Shown one piece after another: positions 7,445-16,462 of a stretch of DNA of 64,000 nucleotides. The notes under the pieces were generated by a model. That model saw only the letters and a program-made list of their open reading frames with translations, ran no database searches and was not told where the DNA came from. Made by a program: the position numbers and the translations under genes. Position 1 is the stretch's first letter, and each line of letters begins with the position of its first letter. Origin of the DNA: Fictibacillus nanhaiensis (GTDB taxonomy: Bacteria > Bacillota > Bacilli > Bacillales > Fictibacillaceae); contig JAFHKR010000039.1 in NCBI GenBank assembly GCA_017052515.1, forward strand, positions 434,001 to 498,000, in the 5' to 3' direction.

Positions 7445-8930
7445 AATGACCTCCAGTTGCATAGTGCATAATTTTTTCAGTGGTAGCTTCGTGTTTGTTT
7501 AATTCTCCGGCAATTTTCCCATCGTACATGACAAGGATTCGGTCACAAAAAGCGAGCAATTCTTGTATCTCACTCGTAAAATAGAGGACGCCCTTTTTAT
7601 TAGCAGCTAAGTTCTTGATGCATTGAAACACATCTTGCTTAGCCCCAACATCAATCCCTTTAGTCGGTTCGTCAAAAATAAACACATCTCCGTCAGTAAG
7701 AAGCCATTTGCCGATCGATGCTTTCTGTTGATTTCCTCCGCTTAGATGGTTCAGCAAGAGTGAGGATTTTTGTGTCTTGATACCAAGCTGTTTAATCCAT
7801 TTTTCCGCTTCTGTTTTTTCTTGTTTTCTTTGGATAAAACCAAACTTAGTAAACTGTTTTAAGACAGGCAAGGTTAAGTTTTCAACCACATTGTAATCAA
7901 CAAGAATTCCTTCTTTACGTCGTTCTTCTGGGACGAACCCGATACCGGCCGAAATCGCTTTTTGAGGATTCGATACCCTTATTTTTTTCCCTTTCATGTA
8001 AAGAGAATCTTTAGATGGGTCTGCACCAAACAATGCTCTTGCCGTTTCTGTCTTACCTGCACCCACTAATCCGGCAACGCCAACAATTTCTCCTTCTCGA
8101 ACAGATAGGGATACGGATTCACCTGTAGAAGGAATTCTGAACTGCTTCGCTTCTAAAAGGGTATCGCCTAGCATTCTATCTTCTTCATCATTCAATAGTT
8201 CAACCAATTCGTTGCCTAGCATCGCACGAACGATCTCTTCAGAAGAACAGTGAGATGTTTCTTTTGATAGAGTCACGTATCCATCTTTTAAGACCGTTAC
8301 TCTTGTCGACAGTTCCATAATTTCAGGTAAGCGGTGTGAAATATAGATGATGCCCACGTCTTGCTTCTGAAGTTCACGAAGAACAGTAAACAGATGTTGA
8401 GCTTCTTTCGTGCTAAGTGCGGCTGTAGGTTCATCTAAAATAATAAATGAGATGTCTTCAGAAATTGCTTTTGCGATGAGTACCAACTGTTTCTCTGCTA
8501 AAGAACATCGAGAGAGGGGGATGGCTGGATCAAGTTTTAAGCCAACTCTGTTCAATAGTTCTTGAGCCACTCTGTATCTTTTTTTCCAAGAAAAAAAGGC
8601 AGGACCTTTGATAAAAGTATTCATCGTTACGTTTTCTGCGATACTTAATGAAGAGACGAGGGCAGTATCTACTTCTTGAACGACCATCTCAATGCCAGCT
8701 GCTTTTGCATGAGCCGGTGTGTTAATCGTCAGTTCTTTTTCATTCAAAGTGATGACACCGCCATCGCGTTCATAATCGCCTGAGAGTATCTTCATGAGTG
8801 TACTCTTACCAGCACCATTGGCTCCTAAAAGAGCATGGACCTCACCGCTTTTTACGGTAAAGTCCACTCCTTTTAATACAATCTGTTCACCAAATGATTT
8901 TTGTATAGAAGTTAATGAGAGTATCGTCAT
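7425..8930 (-). CDS. Sugar ABC transporter ATPase with two nucleotide-binding domains (RbsA type)
   Basis: The 501-residue protein is a tandem ABC ATPase of the ribose/AI-2 uptake class. The first domain has Walker A GANGAGKST near residue 37 and Walker B FIILDEPTAALS. The second has GLVGAGKTE, the signature LSGGNQQK and Walker B VFIFDEPTKGIDVG. The first domain's signature is degenerate (LSRCSLAEKQ), a familiar asymmetry in this class. It should drive uptake through the permease encoded next. Its ATG overlaps the stop of the binding-protein gene as ATGA, so translation is coupled. Placement in a SAM-riboswitch operon with mtnK and mtnA suggests methylthioribose as substrate. Confidence 0.9.
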   Translation of the reverse strand: MTILSLTSIQKSFGEQIVLKGVDFTVKSGEVHALLGANGAGKSTLMKILSGDYERDGGVITLNEKELTINTPAHAKAAGIEMVVQEVDTALVSSLSIAENVTMNTFIKGPAFFSWKKRYRVAQELLNRVGLKLDPAIPLSRCSLAEKQLVLIAKAISEDISFIILDEPTAALSTKEAQHLFTVLRELQKQDVGIIYISHRLPEIMELSTRVTVLKDGYVTLSKETSHCSSEEIVRAMLGNELVELLNDEEDRMLGDTLLEAKQFRIPSTGESVSLSVREGEIVGVAGLVGAGKTETARALFGADPSKDSLYMKGKKIRVSNPQKAISAGIGFVPEERRKEGILVDYNVVENLTLPVLKQFTKFGFIQRKQEKTEAEKWIKQLGIKTQKSSLLLNHLSGGNQQKASIGKWLLTDGDVFIFDEPTKGIDVGAKQDVFQCIKNLAANKKGVLYFTSEIQELLAFCDRILVMYDGKIAGELNKHEATTEKIMHYATGGHYGTVRS

Positions 8931-10063
8931 TGTTTATTATCCTTACTTAAGTTTTCCATCCACGGTGATGTTCCGGCATCAGATTTGCCCCAGCCTTCCA
9001 CATACTTACCGATCTCATCCATAGATACTTTGGACTTAGGTAGATCTTCTTTTTCAACAAGGTGAGGTTGAACACTATAGATCTGTGGTGTTTCTTCACC
9101 GGCTACTTTTTGGTAGAGAAAGCGAACTTGTAATTTTCCAACATCAGCAGGATCTGTAGCTGCCGTTGACACCCATGGACTATCACTTTCTTGCATCAGT
9201 TGCAGATCTTCGTCACTAAGGTCGATTCCATATACTTTAATTTCCTCACGTCCTGCTTGTTGAATCGCACGTGTCACACCTTTAGCAAATTCGTCCCAAG
9301 GAGCGAACACCGCGTCAATGTCACCCTTTTTAGGATACTTTTGCAACAGGGCTTCCATTTGTGATTGTGTATCAAGCGCTGTATTCTGTGTTGCTGTACC
9401 AAAACGCGCGATCTCTTTGATCGAAGGATAACGTTTCTTGAAGGCTTCATACATAACGTTTCTTCTTTCCATTGGTGTGAAACCACCTACCCAAACGTAT
9501 ACGATCTCACCTTTTCCATTTAAGTCTTGCGCCATGCTTCGCAGAGCATTCCACGAAAGGCTATAATCATCCTGGTCGATAACGGTTACACCTGGTATGT
9601 TGATATCACTATCAAAAGCGACAACAGGAATTCCTGCTGCAACTGCTTTTTTTACACTTGGTGCGATCGCATCAGCACGACCATGATCAATTAAGATTCC
9701 ATCTACTTGTTGGTTAACGGCTGTTTCTACATACGCTGCCATTTTTGAAAGGTCGTTATCAGCGTTATAGACCTGCACCTCACCACCGAACTCTTCCACT
9801 TGCTTCTTTACACCACTAATATATTGAGAGGAGAACGTCCCGATAGAGAACTGGTTGATTGAAGCGATTTTTAATGGCTTCTGAAGCTGTTCTGGAACTT
9901 TGCTTGACGTTGAAGCGGTATTTTTTTGTTTTGATTGCGACTCATTTGCGGCAGCTGGTTTGGATTCTGTCTTATTGGAAAGAGCATCTTGTTCATTTGT
10001 GCATCCTGTTAAGAACAAGGCAGTAGTAAGGCAAGCGGTTGCCAAGACTTTATAAGGTCTCAA
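8927..10063 (-). CDS. Sugar ABC transporter substrate-binding lipoprotein, inferred methylthioribose-binding
   Basis: This is a periplasmic-binding-protein-like lipoprotein of the ribose-binding (type 1) fold, about 378 residues. A basic start, hydrophobic segment and lipobox LTGC with lipidated Cys21 are visible, followed by a Q/N/S/K-rich linker to about residue 55. The domain contains [14 protein letters not shown] and IPVVAFDSD, typical of this fold. An ATG at 10072 directly abuts AAGGAGG, leaving no spacing, so the TTG at 10063 nine bases further on is preferred. It overlaps the end of mtnA by 14 bp. It should capture a sugar outside the membrane and deliver it to the adjacent permease. 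Confidence 0.85.
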   Translation of the reverse strand: MRPYKVLATACLTTALFLTGCTNEQDALSNKTESKPAAANESQSKQKNTASTSSKVPEQLQKPLKIASINQFSIGTFSSQYISGVKKQVEEFGGEVQVYNADNDLSKMAAYVETAVNQQVDGILIDHGRADAIAPSVKKAVAAGIPVVAFDSDINIPGVTVIDQDDYSLSWNALRSMAQDLNGKGEIVYVWVGGFTPMERRNVMYEAFKKRYPSIKEIARFGTATQNTALDTQSQMEALLQKYPKKGDIDAVFAPWDEFAKGVTRAIQQAGREEIKVYGIDLSDEDLQLMQESDSPWVSTAATDPADVGKLQVRFLYQKVAGEETPQIYSVQPHLVEKEDLPKSKVSMDEIGKYVEGWGKSDAGTSPWMENLSKDNKQ

Positions 10064-11117
10064 TGCTTTCATCCTCCTTAAGTGTAGATAGGGCTTCTTG
10101 ATAATTACCGCTCACGATTCCTTTTTCTGTAATGATTGCTGATATGTATTCAGCGGGAGTTACATCGAAAGCTGGATTGAAGACTTTAATTCCTTCTGGA
10201 GCAATGCGAACTCCGTTTAGGTGCGTGACTTCTTCTTCAGGGCGTTCTTCGATCGGAATATCCTCGCCGCTAGATGTTTTGAGATCTAACGTAGATAGAG
10301 GACATGCTACATAAAAGGGAATTCCGAGTGCTCTCGCTTGAAGTGCAAGACCAAAAGTCCCGATTTTGTTAGCTGTATCCCCGTTTGCTGCCACGCGATC
10401 ACATCCAACGATAACGGCTTTGATATTCTTTGTTTTTAAAGTGTGCGCTGCCATATTATCCGTAATTAGCGTCACAGCAATATCGTTTGCTTGAAGCTCC
10501 CATGCAGTTAAACGAGATCCTTGTAAGACAGGACGCGTTTCGTTCGCGTATACAGAAAGATTCCAACCCTGCTCTTTTGCAAGATGAAAAGGAGCTAAAG
10601 CTGTTCCGTATTTGCTTGTCGCGATAGCACCTGCATTACAGATCGTCATGACAGCATCTCCGTCTTGAAGAAGGGATAACGCGTACTCACCAATCTTTCT
10701 GCATGTATTTTCGTCTTCTTCTTGAATTAAAAGTGCTTCAGCTTCAATGTTTTTTTTCGCCTCTTCTACAGAAGCGGATCGTTTGGCAGATGCGACAACA
10801 CGATCTAACGCCCAGAATAAATTAACAGCAGTAGGGCGAGAGGAGGCTAAATAATCTCTTTGTTTTTTCAATTTTGATAGAAATGAAAAATGATCAACCT
10901 CTTTTTCAGAATTACTCCAAAGTGCAAGTCCGAATGCAGCAGCGATTCCGATCGCAGGAGCGCCTCTAACTTTAAGCTTTGAAATGGCGTCCCATACGTG
11001 TTCAATCGTGGTTACATTTAAGTAAACCGTATGATGGGGAAGTTGTTGTTGATCTAATATAAGAAGGTGGTTACCTCTGTATCGAACAGAAGGAACCCAC
11101 TTTTCAGCTACAGTCAT
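10050..11117 (-). CDS. mtnA: Methylthioribose-1-phosphate isomerase
   Basis: MtnA converts 5-methylthioribose-1-phosphate to 5-methylthioribulose-1-phosphate in methionine salvage. The 355-residue length fits. Visible signatures are [18 protein letters not shown] near residue 48, the catalytic-Cys segment [18 protein letters not shown] near 160, and the catalytic-Asp segment [18 protein letters not shown] near 240. These belong to the eIF2B-like isomerase fold. The gene starts three bases after mtnK, with GAGGTG inside the mtnK end as its ribosome binding site, so the pair is translationally coupled. It supplies the substrate for MtnB, encoded in the second S-box operon. Confidence 0.95.
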   Translation of the reverse strand: MTVAEKWVPSVRYRGNHLLILDQQQLPHHTVYLNVTTIEHVWDAISKLKVRGAPAIGIAAAFGLALWSNSEKEVDHFSFLSKLKKQRDYLASSRPTAVNLFWALDRVVASAKRSASVEEAKKNIEAEALLIQEEDENTCRKIGEYALSLLQDGDAVMTICNAGAIATSKYGTALAPFHLAKEQGWNLSVYANETRPVLQGSRLTAWELQANDIAVTLITDNMAAHTLKTKNIKAVIVGCDRVAANGDTANKIGTFGLALQARALGIPFYVACPLSTLDLKTSSGEDIPIEERPEEEVTHLNGVRIAPEGIKVFNPAFDVTPAEYISAIITEKGIVSGNYQEALSTLKEDESIETL

Positions 11118-11120
11118 AAT

Positions 11121-12338
11121 TTAAGCACCTCTAATCCAGTCAGTAAGTTCTGTGATGTTTGTAAGTTTTCTCTGATTCTTAATCAGTTTTGCACCTAGCT
11201 CTAGGGCTGTTTTTTTATAAAAGAGCTCCACTTCTTTTTGGGGAATAGAGTCTAGATCAGCTACATGTGCAAGTCCGATCGTTCTTCGAATGATTTCACA
11301 ACCAGCAAATCCAATCGCTTCTTGAAACGTTTTTTCTAAGAAATTTTCAAGAACACCCAAAATCTTGGCAAAAGGATCTGTCGCTTTCTCGTTCCAAAGC
11401 TGTGTGAATGTTTCACTGTATGTTTCCCAAGTTTTTTCGATGGTTTCTAAAAGATAAGTTTGTAAAGTCTCTCGATGAAACGGCTCTTTCGCATGAGCAT
11501 TTTGAGAAAGGTGATTAAGAGCAAGGTTCGCTATGAAATGAGCGATATCAAATCCTGCTGGGCCATAGAACGCAAACTCAGGATCGATCACTTTAGTAGA
11601 ATCGCTTTTCACAAAAATACTTCCAGAATGTAGATCACCATGAAGGAGGACTTCAGCTTTTGTTAAGAATGAAAGTCTGAGTTGAGCTACTTCTTTTAGA
11701 AGCTCTGTGTCGTTCCAAATGACATCAACTTCACTTTGAAGTTCAGCAGGGAAGTCGTTCGTTTCGATGTTGAAAAAAGGATCTGTGAACACTAAGTCTT
11801 CAGTGATCTTACACAGTTCAGGGTTTGAGAATCGTTTCACTTGTTCTTTCTTTTCAAACGGATGAAGATAAAAGTCGCTAGAATAAAAAGCTGTCTTAGC
11901 TGCAAACGTTCCAATGTCATTAGCAAGTTGTGGGTAGATCTGTCCTTCAATTAGCCCTTTTCGAAGAATGACATGATCAGATAAATCTTCCATAACCGTT
12001 ACGGCAAGTGTTGAATCTGAATACAAAACTTTAGGAACTAAGTGAGGAACTGATTCGGCTTCTTTTAGTAAGGCTTCGCTCTCAATACGTGCACGGTCTA
12101 GTGTTAACGGCCAACTTTCGCCAACCACTTTTGCATATGGAAGTGCTTGTTTGACGATCACCGCTTTTTTAGAGAGTGCACTTTCTATATGAAAAACAAG
12201 GTTTAAGTTGCCATCTCCAATCTCTTTAACAAGCAGTTGGCTATGTTCGGATTCATCGAAAAATGCTAAAGGTTTTACCACATCAAGGACTGTCAGTTTA
12301 TTTAACGGTTCATATGTAGGTTTTACTTGTACGCTCAT
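11121..12338 (-). CDS. mtnK: 5-methylthioribose kinase
   Basis: MtnK phosphorylates methylthioribose at C1 using ATP, the entry step when the sugar is taken up or released from methylthioadenosine. The 405-residue length fits the family. The aminoglycoside-phosphotransferase-like fold is shown by GDGNLNLVFHI (ATP loop, near residue 43), the catalytic LLHGDLHSGSIFV near 230, and VIDPEFAFYGPAGFDIAHF near 248 with the metal-binding Asp. GGGGGGAAC precedes the ATG. It is the first gene of the five-gene S-box operon mtnK-mtnA-binding protein-ATPase-permease, so high SAM should repress it. Confidence 0.95.
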   Translation of the reverse strand: MSVQVKPTYEPLNKLTVLDVVKPLAFFDESEHSQLLVKEIGDGNLNLVFHIESALSKKAVIVKQALPYAKVVGESWPLTLDRARIESEALLKEAESVPHLVPKVLYSDSTLAVTVMEDLSDHVILRKGLIEGQIYPQLANDIGTFAAKTAFYSSDFYLHPFEKKEQVKRFSNPELCKITEDLVFTDPFFNIETNDFPAELQSEVDVIWNDTELLKEVAQLRLSFLTKAEVLLHGDLHSGSIFVKSDSTKVIDPEFAFYGPAGFDIAHFIANLALNHLSQNAHAKEPFHRETLQTYLLETIEKTWETYSETFTQLWNEKATDPFAKILGVLENFLEKTFQEAIGFAGCEIIRRTIGLAHVADLDSIPQKEVELFYKKTALELGAKLIKNQRKLTNITELTDWIRGA

Positions 12339-12370
12339 TTTTGTTCCCCCCGGAAAGTTTTTTTACAAAT

Positions 12371-12600
12371 AAAAAGAGCCTCTTTTCGTATAAGAAAAGA
12401 GGCTCGGAATGATGATTTCCCGCGCCTCTTATCTTAGCAAAACAAAATTGTTTCGCCGGAATTAGCACCGTGCCATACGCTGACTAAATCAGCGGCTCCC
12501 CATATAATGCGGGCGCCCCATCTTGCAATGGTATTACGGTCGGTTGCTGGGTTTCATCGGGCCATATCCCTCCACCTGCTCTTGATAAGAGACCAAAATT
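12371..12600 (-). ncRNA. SAM-I (S-box) riboswitch with intrinsic terminator, mtnK leader
   Basis: On the minus strand the P1 arms CUCUUAUC (12584-12591) and GAUAAGAG (12426-12433) enclose the conserved core: GGUGGAGGGA, GGCCCGAUGAAACCC, GCAACCG and GGUGCUAAUUCC. A terminator at 12371-12405 has the 12 bp stem GAGCCUCUUUUC / GAAAAGAGGCUC and a U run. About 70 nt are inserted between the two sides of P3 (12471-12540), including a hairpin CGCUGA-UCAGCG at 12478-12494, so the arm is much larger than usual. SAM binding is expected to promote termination and repress mtnK-mtnA and the transporter. Confidence 0.93.
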
Positions 12601-12647
12601 ATTCGTTTTTTTAATGCGTAATAATATTCACGCAATTCATAATCGTT

Positions 12648-12677
12648 ATACTACAACGTGATGTGAAGATCTGTCAA
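12648..12677 (-). promoter_or_regulatory. SigA-type promoter of the mtnK operon
   Basis: A perfect TTGACA (12672-12677) and TAGTAT (12648-12653) are separated by 18 bp on the minus strand, about 50 bp upstream of the S-box P1 stem. Confidence 0.8.
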
Positions 12678-12696
12678 CACAATTTTTCAAAAAGGT

Positions 12697-13479
12697 TTAA
12701 TACAGGTCTGTTCGACGGTCGTTAAACACAGGAACCTTTTCGCGTACTTCGTCTACTAATTCAGGTGATATCTCTGCTGTAATGGTCTCCTCATCGTGTA
12801 CAGATCCTTCAGCGATAATATCTCCCCAAGGGTCAATGATCAACGATTGACCGGCAAAGGTATTTTTAGGATCGCTTCCGACCCGATTGCATGCAACCAC
12901 GTAGCATTGATTCTCTATAGCACGTGCGATAAGCAGAGCTCGCCAATGAGATTGTCTTTGAATGGGCCATTCTGCGGGAACGAATAAAACCTTAGCGCCG
13001 TTTAAGAAAGGAGCACGAATCCATTCAGGAAATCGAATGTCATAACAGATTGCAAGTGTGGAAAGGGTGCCATCGAGTGTAAACAGTGTACTGATATTCC
13101 CGGGAGAGATATACTTTTCTTCTTCCATCAATGTGATTAGATGAGCTTTTGAGTACGTAGAGATCGGTTCACCGTTTCGGCTGTAGGTGAGAGAAGTGTT
13201 AAATACTTCATCCTCATCACGGTAAGCGATAGAACCGCCAACAATATTGATATCAAGTTCTTTTGATAAGGAGCTTAACCAGTGCTTTGCTCTCTCGCCA
13301 TTCTCATCGCTAATCTCATCTAAGCGTGTTAGGTCATATCCTGTATCCCATAGTTCTGGGAGAACAATCGTATCAGGTTGATGCTGAACAACTGCTTCAC
13401 GAATTTTATTTTCAATGTGTTCATAGTTTTTTTTAGGATCGCCATAATGTATGTCGACTTGAATGCAGGCAATTTTCAT
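12697..13479 (-). CDS. mtnU: Carbon-nitrogen hydrolase, omega-amidase of methionine salvage
   Basis: A 260-residue nitrilase-superfamily amidase. The catalytic triad is visible: Glu in VLPELWDTGYDL near residue 42, Lys in YSKAHLI near 108 and Cys in LAICYDIRFPEW near 144. In B. subtilis mtnU (ykrU) sits beside mtnE. The family role is to hydrolyse 2-oxoglutaramate, left when MtnE uses glutamine as amino donor, which pulls transamination towards methionine. Here it is divergent from mtnE with about 107 bp between, and lies upstream of the mtnK leader on the same strand. The gap of about 350 bp to mtnK holds the mtnK promoter and riboswitch. GGAGG precedes the ATG. Confidence 0.88.
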   Translation of the reverse strand: MKIACIQVDIHYGDPKKNYEHIENKIREAVVQHQPDTIVLPELWDTGYDLTRLDEISDENGERAKHWLSSLSKELDINIVGGSIAYRDEDEVFNTSLTYSRNGEPISTYSKAHLITLMEEEKYISPGNISTLFTLDGTLSTLAICYDIRFPEWIRAPFLNGAKVLFVPAEWPIQRQSHWRALLIARAIENQCYVVACNRVGSDPKNTFAGQSLIIDPWGDIIAEGSVHDEETITAEISPELVDEVREKVPVFNDRRTDLY

Positions 13480-13586
13480 GATTGTATCCTCCAGATTGTA
13501 AAAAAGTCTTTACAGAATTTCCTTAAGCGTATAACATAACTGATTAGAATTTCAAGAACATTCAAATTAGACTGGAAGTGATCGTC

Positions 13587-14753
13587 GTGAAACGTTTTGA
13601 ACAGGCAGAAGTGATGGGGAAATTGCCAGAGCAATTTTTCGCCAAGCTTGTAAAAAAAGTATCTCACTATGTGGAGCAAGGCTATGACGTTATTAATCTA
13701 GGACAAGGAAATCCCGATCGACCAACGCCACAGCATATCGTTGAAGCATTGAAGGAAGGTGCAGAAAGACCTGACTTTCATAAATACTCCCCGTTTCGAG
13801 GACACGGATTCTTAAAGCAGGCTGCTGCCGATTTTTATCAAAGAGAGTATGGTGTGACCTTAGATCCTGATAAAGAAGTAGCTATTCTCTTTGGGGGAAA
13901 AGTGGGATTAGTAGAGTTATCACAGTGCTACTTAAACCCAGGAGATGTTGCCCTCGTTCCAGATCCAGGATACCCGGATTACTGGTCAGGTGTAGCAATG
14001 GCTGGTGCTTCGATGGAGACAATGCCTTTAAGAAAAGAAAATGAATTCCTCCCGAAGTACGATGATTTACATGAAACGGTCTTGAACAAAGCAAAGCTTA
14101 TGTTCTTAAACTATCCGAACAATCCTACAGCAGGTGTTGCAACGGAATCATTTTTTAAAGAGACAGTAGAACTCGCTAACAAACATGATATTCTCGTTTG
14201 CCATGATTTTGCTTATGGAGCTATTGGATTTGAAGGACAGAAGCCGATCAGCTTTCTACAGACCGAAGGAGCAAAAGACGTAGGCATAGAGATCTATACC
14301 CTTTCTAAAACGTATAACATGGCAGGATGGCGCGTTGGTTTCGCGGTTGGAAATGAATCTGTCATCGAATCCATTAATCTACTTCAAGATCATTTTTATG
14401 TAAGCTTGTTTGGAGCGGTTCAGCATGCAGCAGCTGAGGCATTGAACGGCTCACAGCAATGTGTGGATGAACTGGTAGATACATATGAAAGACGCCGAAA
14501 TGCATTCATCGGACGTTTGAATGAAAACGGATGGAACGTGGAATCGCCAAAAGGTTCCTTCTTCTGCTGGCTACCTGTACCTGAAGGGTATACATCAGAA
14601 ACGTTCGCTGACTATTTGCTTGAGAAAGCACATGTCGTCGTCGCACCTGGCATCGGATTTGGAAGTGAAGGCGATCGATATGTACGTGCCGGCTTACTAA
14701 CGTCAGAAGAACGTCTGATAGAGGCTGCTGATCGAATTACTAAATTGTTTTAG
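13587..14753 (+). CDS. mtnE: 2-oxo-4-methylthiobutanoate transaminase (methionine-forming)
   Basis: MtnE catalyses the last salvage step, transaminating 2-oxo-4-methylthiobutanoate to methionine with glutamine or another amino donor. This fold-type I PLP enzyme of 388 residues shows NLGQGNPDRPTP near residue 37, PDPGYPDYW, MFLNYPNNPTAG, CHDFAYG and the cofactor-lysine motif SKTYNMAGWRVGFA. The frame opens at a GTG at 13578, but a GGAAGTGAT Shine-Dalgarno-like stretch overlaps that codon. The GTG at 13587 gives MKRFEQ, which fits the MKFEQ start of the B. subtilis protein. No strong terminator was seen; a dispersed repeat follows. Confidence 0.9.
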   Translation: MKRFEQAEVMGKLPEQFFAKLVKKVSHYVEQGYDVINLGQGNPDRPTPQHIVEALKEGAERPDFHKYSPFRGHGFLKQAAADFYQREYGVTLDPDKEVAILFGGKVGLVELSQCYLNPGDVALVPDPGYPDYWSGVAMAGASMETMPLRKENEFLPKYDDLHETVLNKAKLMFLNYPNNPTAGVATESFFKETVELANKHDILVCHDFAYGAIGFEGQKPISFLQTEGAKDVGIEIYTLSKTYNMAGWRVGFAVGNESVIESINLLQDHFYVSLFGAVQHAAAEALNGSQQCVDELVDTYERRRNAFIGRLNENGWNVESPKGSFFCWLPVPEGYTSETFADYLLEKAHVVVAPGIGFGSEGDRYVRAGLLTSEERLIEAADRITKLF

Positions 14754-14780
14754 AAGTTTTATTTAATTCTTTATGCCTCT

Positions 14781-14931
14781 TTGATTAGTTGAATGGAGTG
14801 TAAGATGCGAGACTCCTACGGGACAGGCGGGCAGGTGAGACACTTAAGAGTGAAACGTACGAATGTGGCTCACCTTCTGCCCCGTGGAAAGCGAGTATCT
14901 GGAACGGAGATCAACATCTTTCAAAAACTTT
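14781..14931. repeat. Bacillaceae-type dispersed intergenic repeat, about 150 bp
   Basis: The element begins near TTGATTAGTTGAATGGAGTG, continues with GCGAGACTCCTACGGGAC, then GGGCAGGTGAGAC, a variable centre, GGCTCACCTTCTGCCC, and CGTGGAAAGCGAG, and ends near GGAACGGAGATCAAC. GGGCAGGTGAG and CTCACCTTCTGCCC form imperfect inverted arms, and the ends TTGAT and ATCAA are also inverted. I recognise this wording from many Bacillaceae genomes. It fills most of the gap between mtnE and the mtnW promoter and contains no gene. Confidence 0.75.
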
Positions 14932-14963
14932 AAAGCTTACTAATAAGATATTGAAGATTTTGG

Positions 14964-14992
14964 TTGACAGATCCTTCATACCCTGTCATAAT
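14964..14992 (+). promoter_or_regulatory. SigA-type promoter of the mtnW operon
   Basis: TTGACA (14964-14969) and CATAAT (14987-14992) are separated by 17 bp, about 30 bp upstream of the S-box. Confidence 0.8.
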
Positions 14993-15023
14993 CACAATTA
15001 AAATTATATTCTAACAATTTGCA

Positions 15024-15194
15024 CTCTTATTAAGAGCAGGTGGAGGGACTAGCCCGATGAAACCCGGCAACCATTCAGTTAATTTTTCTTAACTGAAAAC
15101 GGTGCTAATTCTTGCAGTCGAACGTTTGACTGAGAGATAAGAGGAAGCGGAACTGTCAATATGTAGACACCCCTTCCTCGTGAAGGGGTTTTTT
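15024..15194 (+). ncRNA. SAM-I (S-box) riboswitch with terminator, mtnW leader
   Basis: P1 arms CUCUUAU (15024-15030) and AUAAGAG (15137-15143) enclose GGUGGAGGGA, GCCCGAUGAAACCC, GGCAACC, a P3 arm built from CAGUUAA / UUAACUG, and GGUGCUAAUUC. A terminator with stem CCCCUUC (15170-15176) / GAAGGGG (15182-15188) and six U residues follows, 26 bp before mtnW. SAM should trigger termination. The P3 arm has ordinary size, unlike the mtnK copy. Confidence 0.95.
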
Positions 15195-15220
15195 GCGTTT
15201 TTGAAAGGAGAACTACGAAC

Positions 15221-16462
15221 ATGAGTAAAATTACAGCAACGTACTTGGTACATGATAAAAAAGAAAATCTATACAAAAAAGCGGAAGGCATTGCGCTAGG
15301 ACTTACTGTAGGTTCATGGACTGATCTTCCTCAACTTGAGCAAGAACAGCTAAAAAAACATAAAGGTATCGTGGAAGAAGTCATTGAACTTCCTGAAGAT
15401 CCACGTACAGATCAATTTTTAGGAAGTAAAAGAACTAGAGGCTTACTTAAGATTTCCTATCCATCAGCAAACTTTTCAAATGACATTCCCGCTATACTAA
15501 CGACGGTTTTCGGTAAACTTTCGTTAGATGGTGAGATCAAACTCGTAGATTTAGAGTTTGATAAGAATCTAGAACAGCAATTTCCTGGTCCAAAGTTTGG
15601 GATAACTGGAATCCGAGATATCTTAGGCGTACATAACCGTCCACTTGTTATGAGTATTTTTAAAGGGGTGCTCGGAAAAGATCTATCATTCTTCAAACAA
15701 CAATTATATGAGCAGGCTTTAGGCGGGGTAGATCTTGTGAAAGATGATGAAATTCTATTTGAGAACCCACTTACGCCTTTTGAAGAAAGAGTAAGAATCG
15801 CTAAAGAAGTTTTAAAGTCCGTTCATGAGCGAACTGGCGAAAAGACGCTCTACGCAGTTAACTTGACAGGCAGAACGAGTGGACTTCGAGATAAAGCGCG
15901 GCGCGCAGCAGAATTAGGTGCTAACGCATTATTGTTTAACGTACTATCCTATGGACCAGATGTATTACAAGAATTGGCAGAAGATAAAGAGATACCTCTT
16001 CCAATCATGGCGCATCCTGCACTATCTGGAGCTATAGGATCATCATCTCTCTACGGGATTGGTTATTCCGTTTTATTGGGTAAACTGCTTCGTTATGCAG
16101 GGGCAGATCTGGTGTTGTTCCCATCACCATATGGAAGCGTAGCCCTTGATCGTAACGAAACCCTAAGTATTGCGGGTGCCTTAACAACAGATAGCATCTC
16201 ATTAAACAAGTCGTTCCCAGTTCCATCAGCAGGTATCCACCCAGGTTTAACACCGGTTTTATACAATGACTTCGGATTGGACAGTGTTATAAACGCAGGT
16301 GGAGGAATACATGGTCATCCAGATGGAGCAGCAGGTGGAGCACGTGCCTTCCGTCAAGCGATAGATGCCGTCGTTAAAGGGGAAGACTTTGAGAGTTTTG
16401 CAGAAAAACATCTAGAACTACAAAAAGCATTAGAGCTTTGGGGTGGTGTTCCAGTAAAATGA
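15221..16462 (+). CDS. mtnW: 2,3-diketo-5-methylthiopentyl-1-phosphate enolase (RuBisCO-like protein)
   Basis: MtnW enolises 2,3-diketo-5-methylthiopentyl-1-phosphate in methionine salvage. It is a 413-residue RuBisCO-like protein. The active-site block [10 protein letters not shown] near residue 170 carries the lysine that is carbamylated in the family. The C-terminal barrel segments MAHPALSGA and [20 protein letters not shown] are also visible. An AAAGGAG precedes the ATG. It is the first gene of the mtnWXBD operon directly below an S-box terminator, and its stop overlaps the mtnX start as ATGA. Confidence 0.95.
   Translation: MSKITATYLVHDKKENLYKKAEGIALGLTVGSWTDLPQLEQEQLKKHKGIVEEVIELPEDPRTDQFLGSKRTRGLLKISYPSANFSNDIPAILTTVFGKLSLDGEIKLVDLEFDKNLEQQFPGPKFGITGIRDILGVHNRPLVMSIFKGVLGKDLSFFKQQLYEQALGGVDLVKDDEILFENPLTPFEERVRIAKEVLKSVHERTGEKTLYAVNLTGRTSGLRDKARRAAELGANALLFNVLSYGPDVLQELAEDKEIPLPIMAHPALSGAIGSSSLYGIGYSVLLGKLLRYAGADLVLFPSPYGSVALDRNETLSIAGALTTDSISLNKSFPVPSAGIHPGLTPVLYNDFGLDSVINAGGGIHGHPDGAAGGARAFRQAIDAVVKGEDFESFAEKHLELQKALELWGGVPVK

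Noticed and set aside
6407-10063. AI-2 (Lsr) or ribose (Rbs) uptake system
   Set aside because: The proteins are of that class, but no lsrK/lsrF/rbsK/rbsD gene is present and the operon starts with mtnK-mtnA under an S-box, so methylthioribose is the better inference.
14781-14931. Insertion sequence
   Set aside because: At about 150 bp it has no transposase frame; it is at most a non-autonomous repeat.
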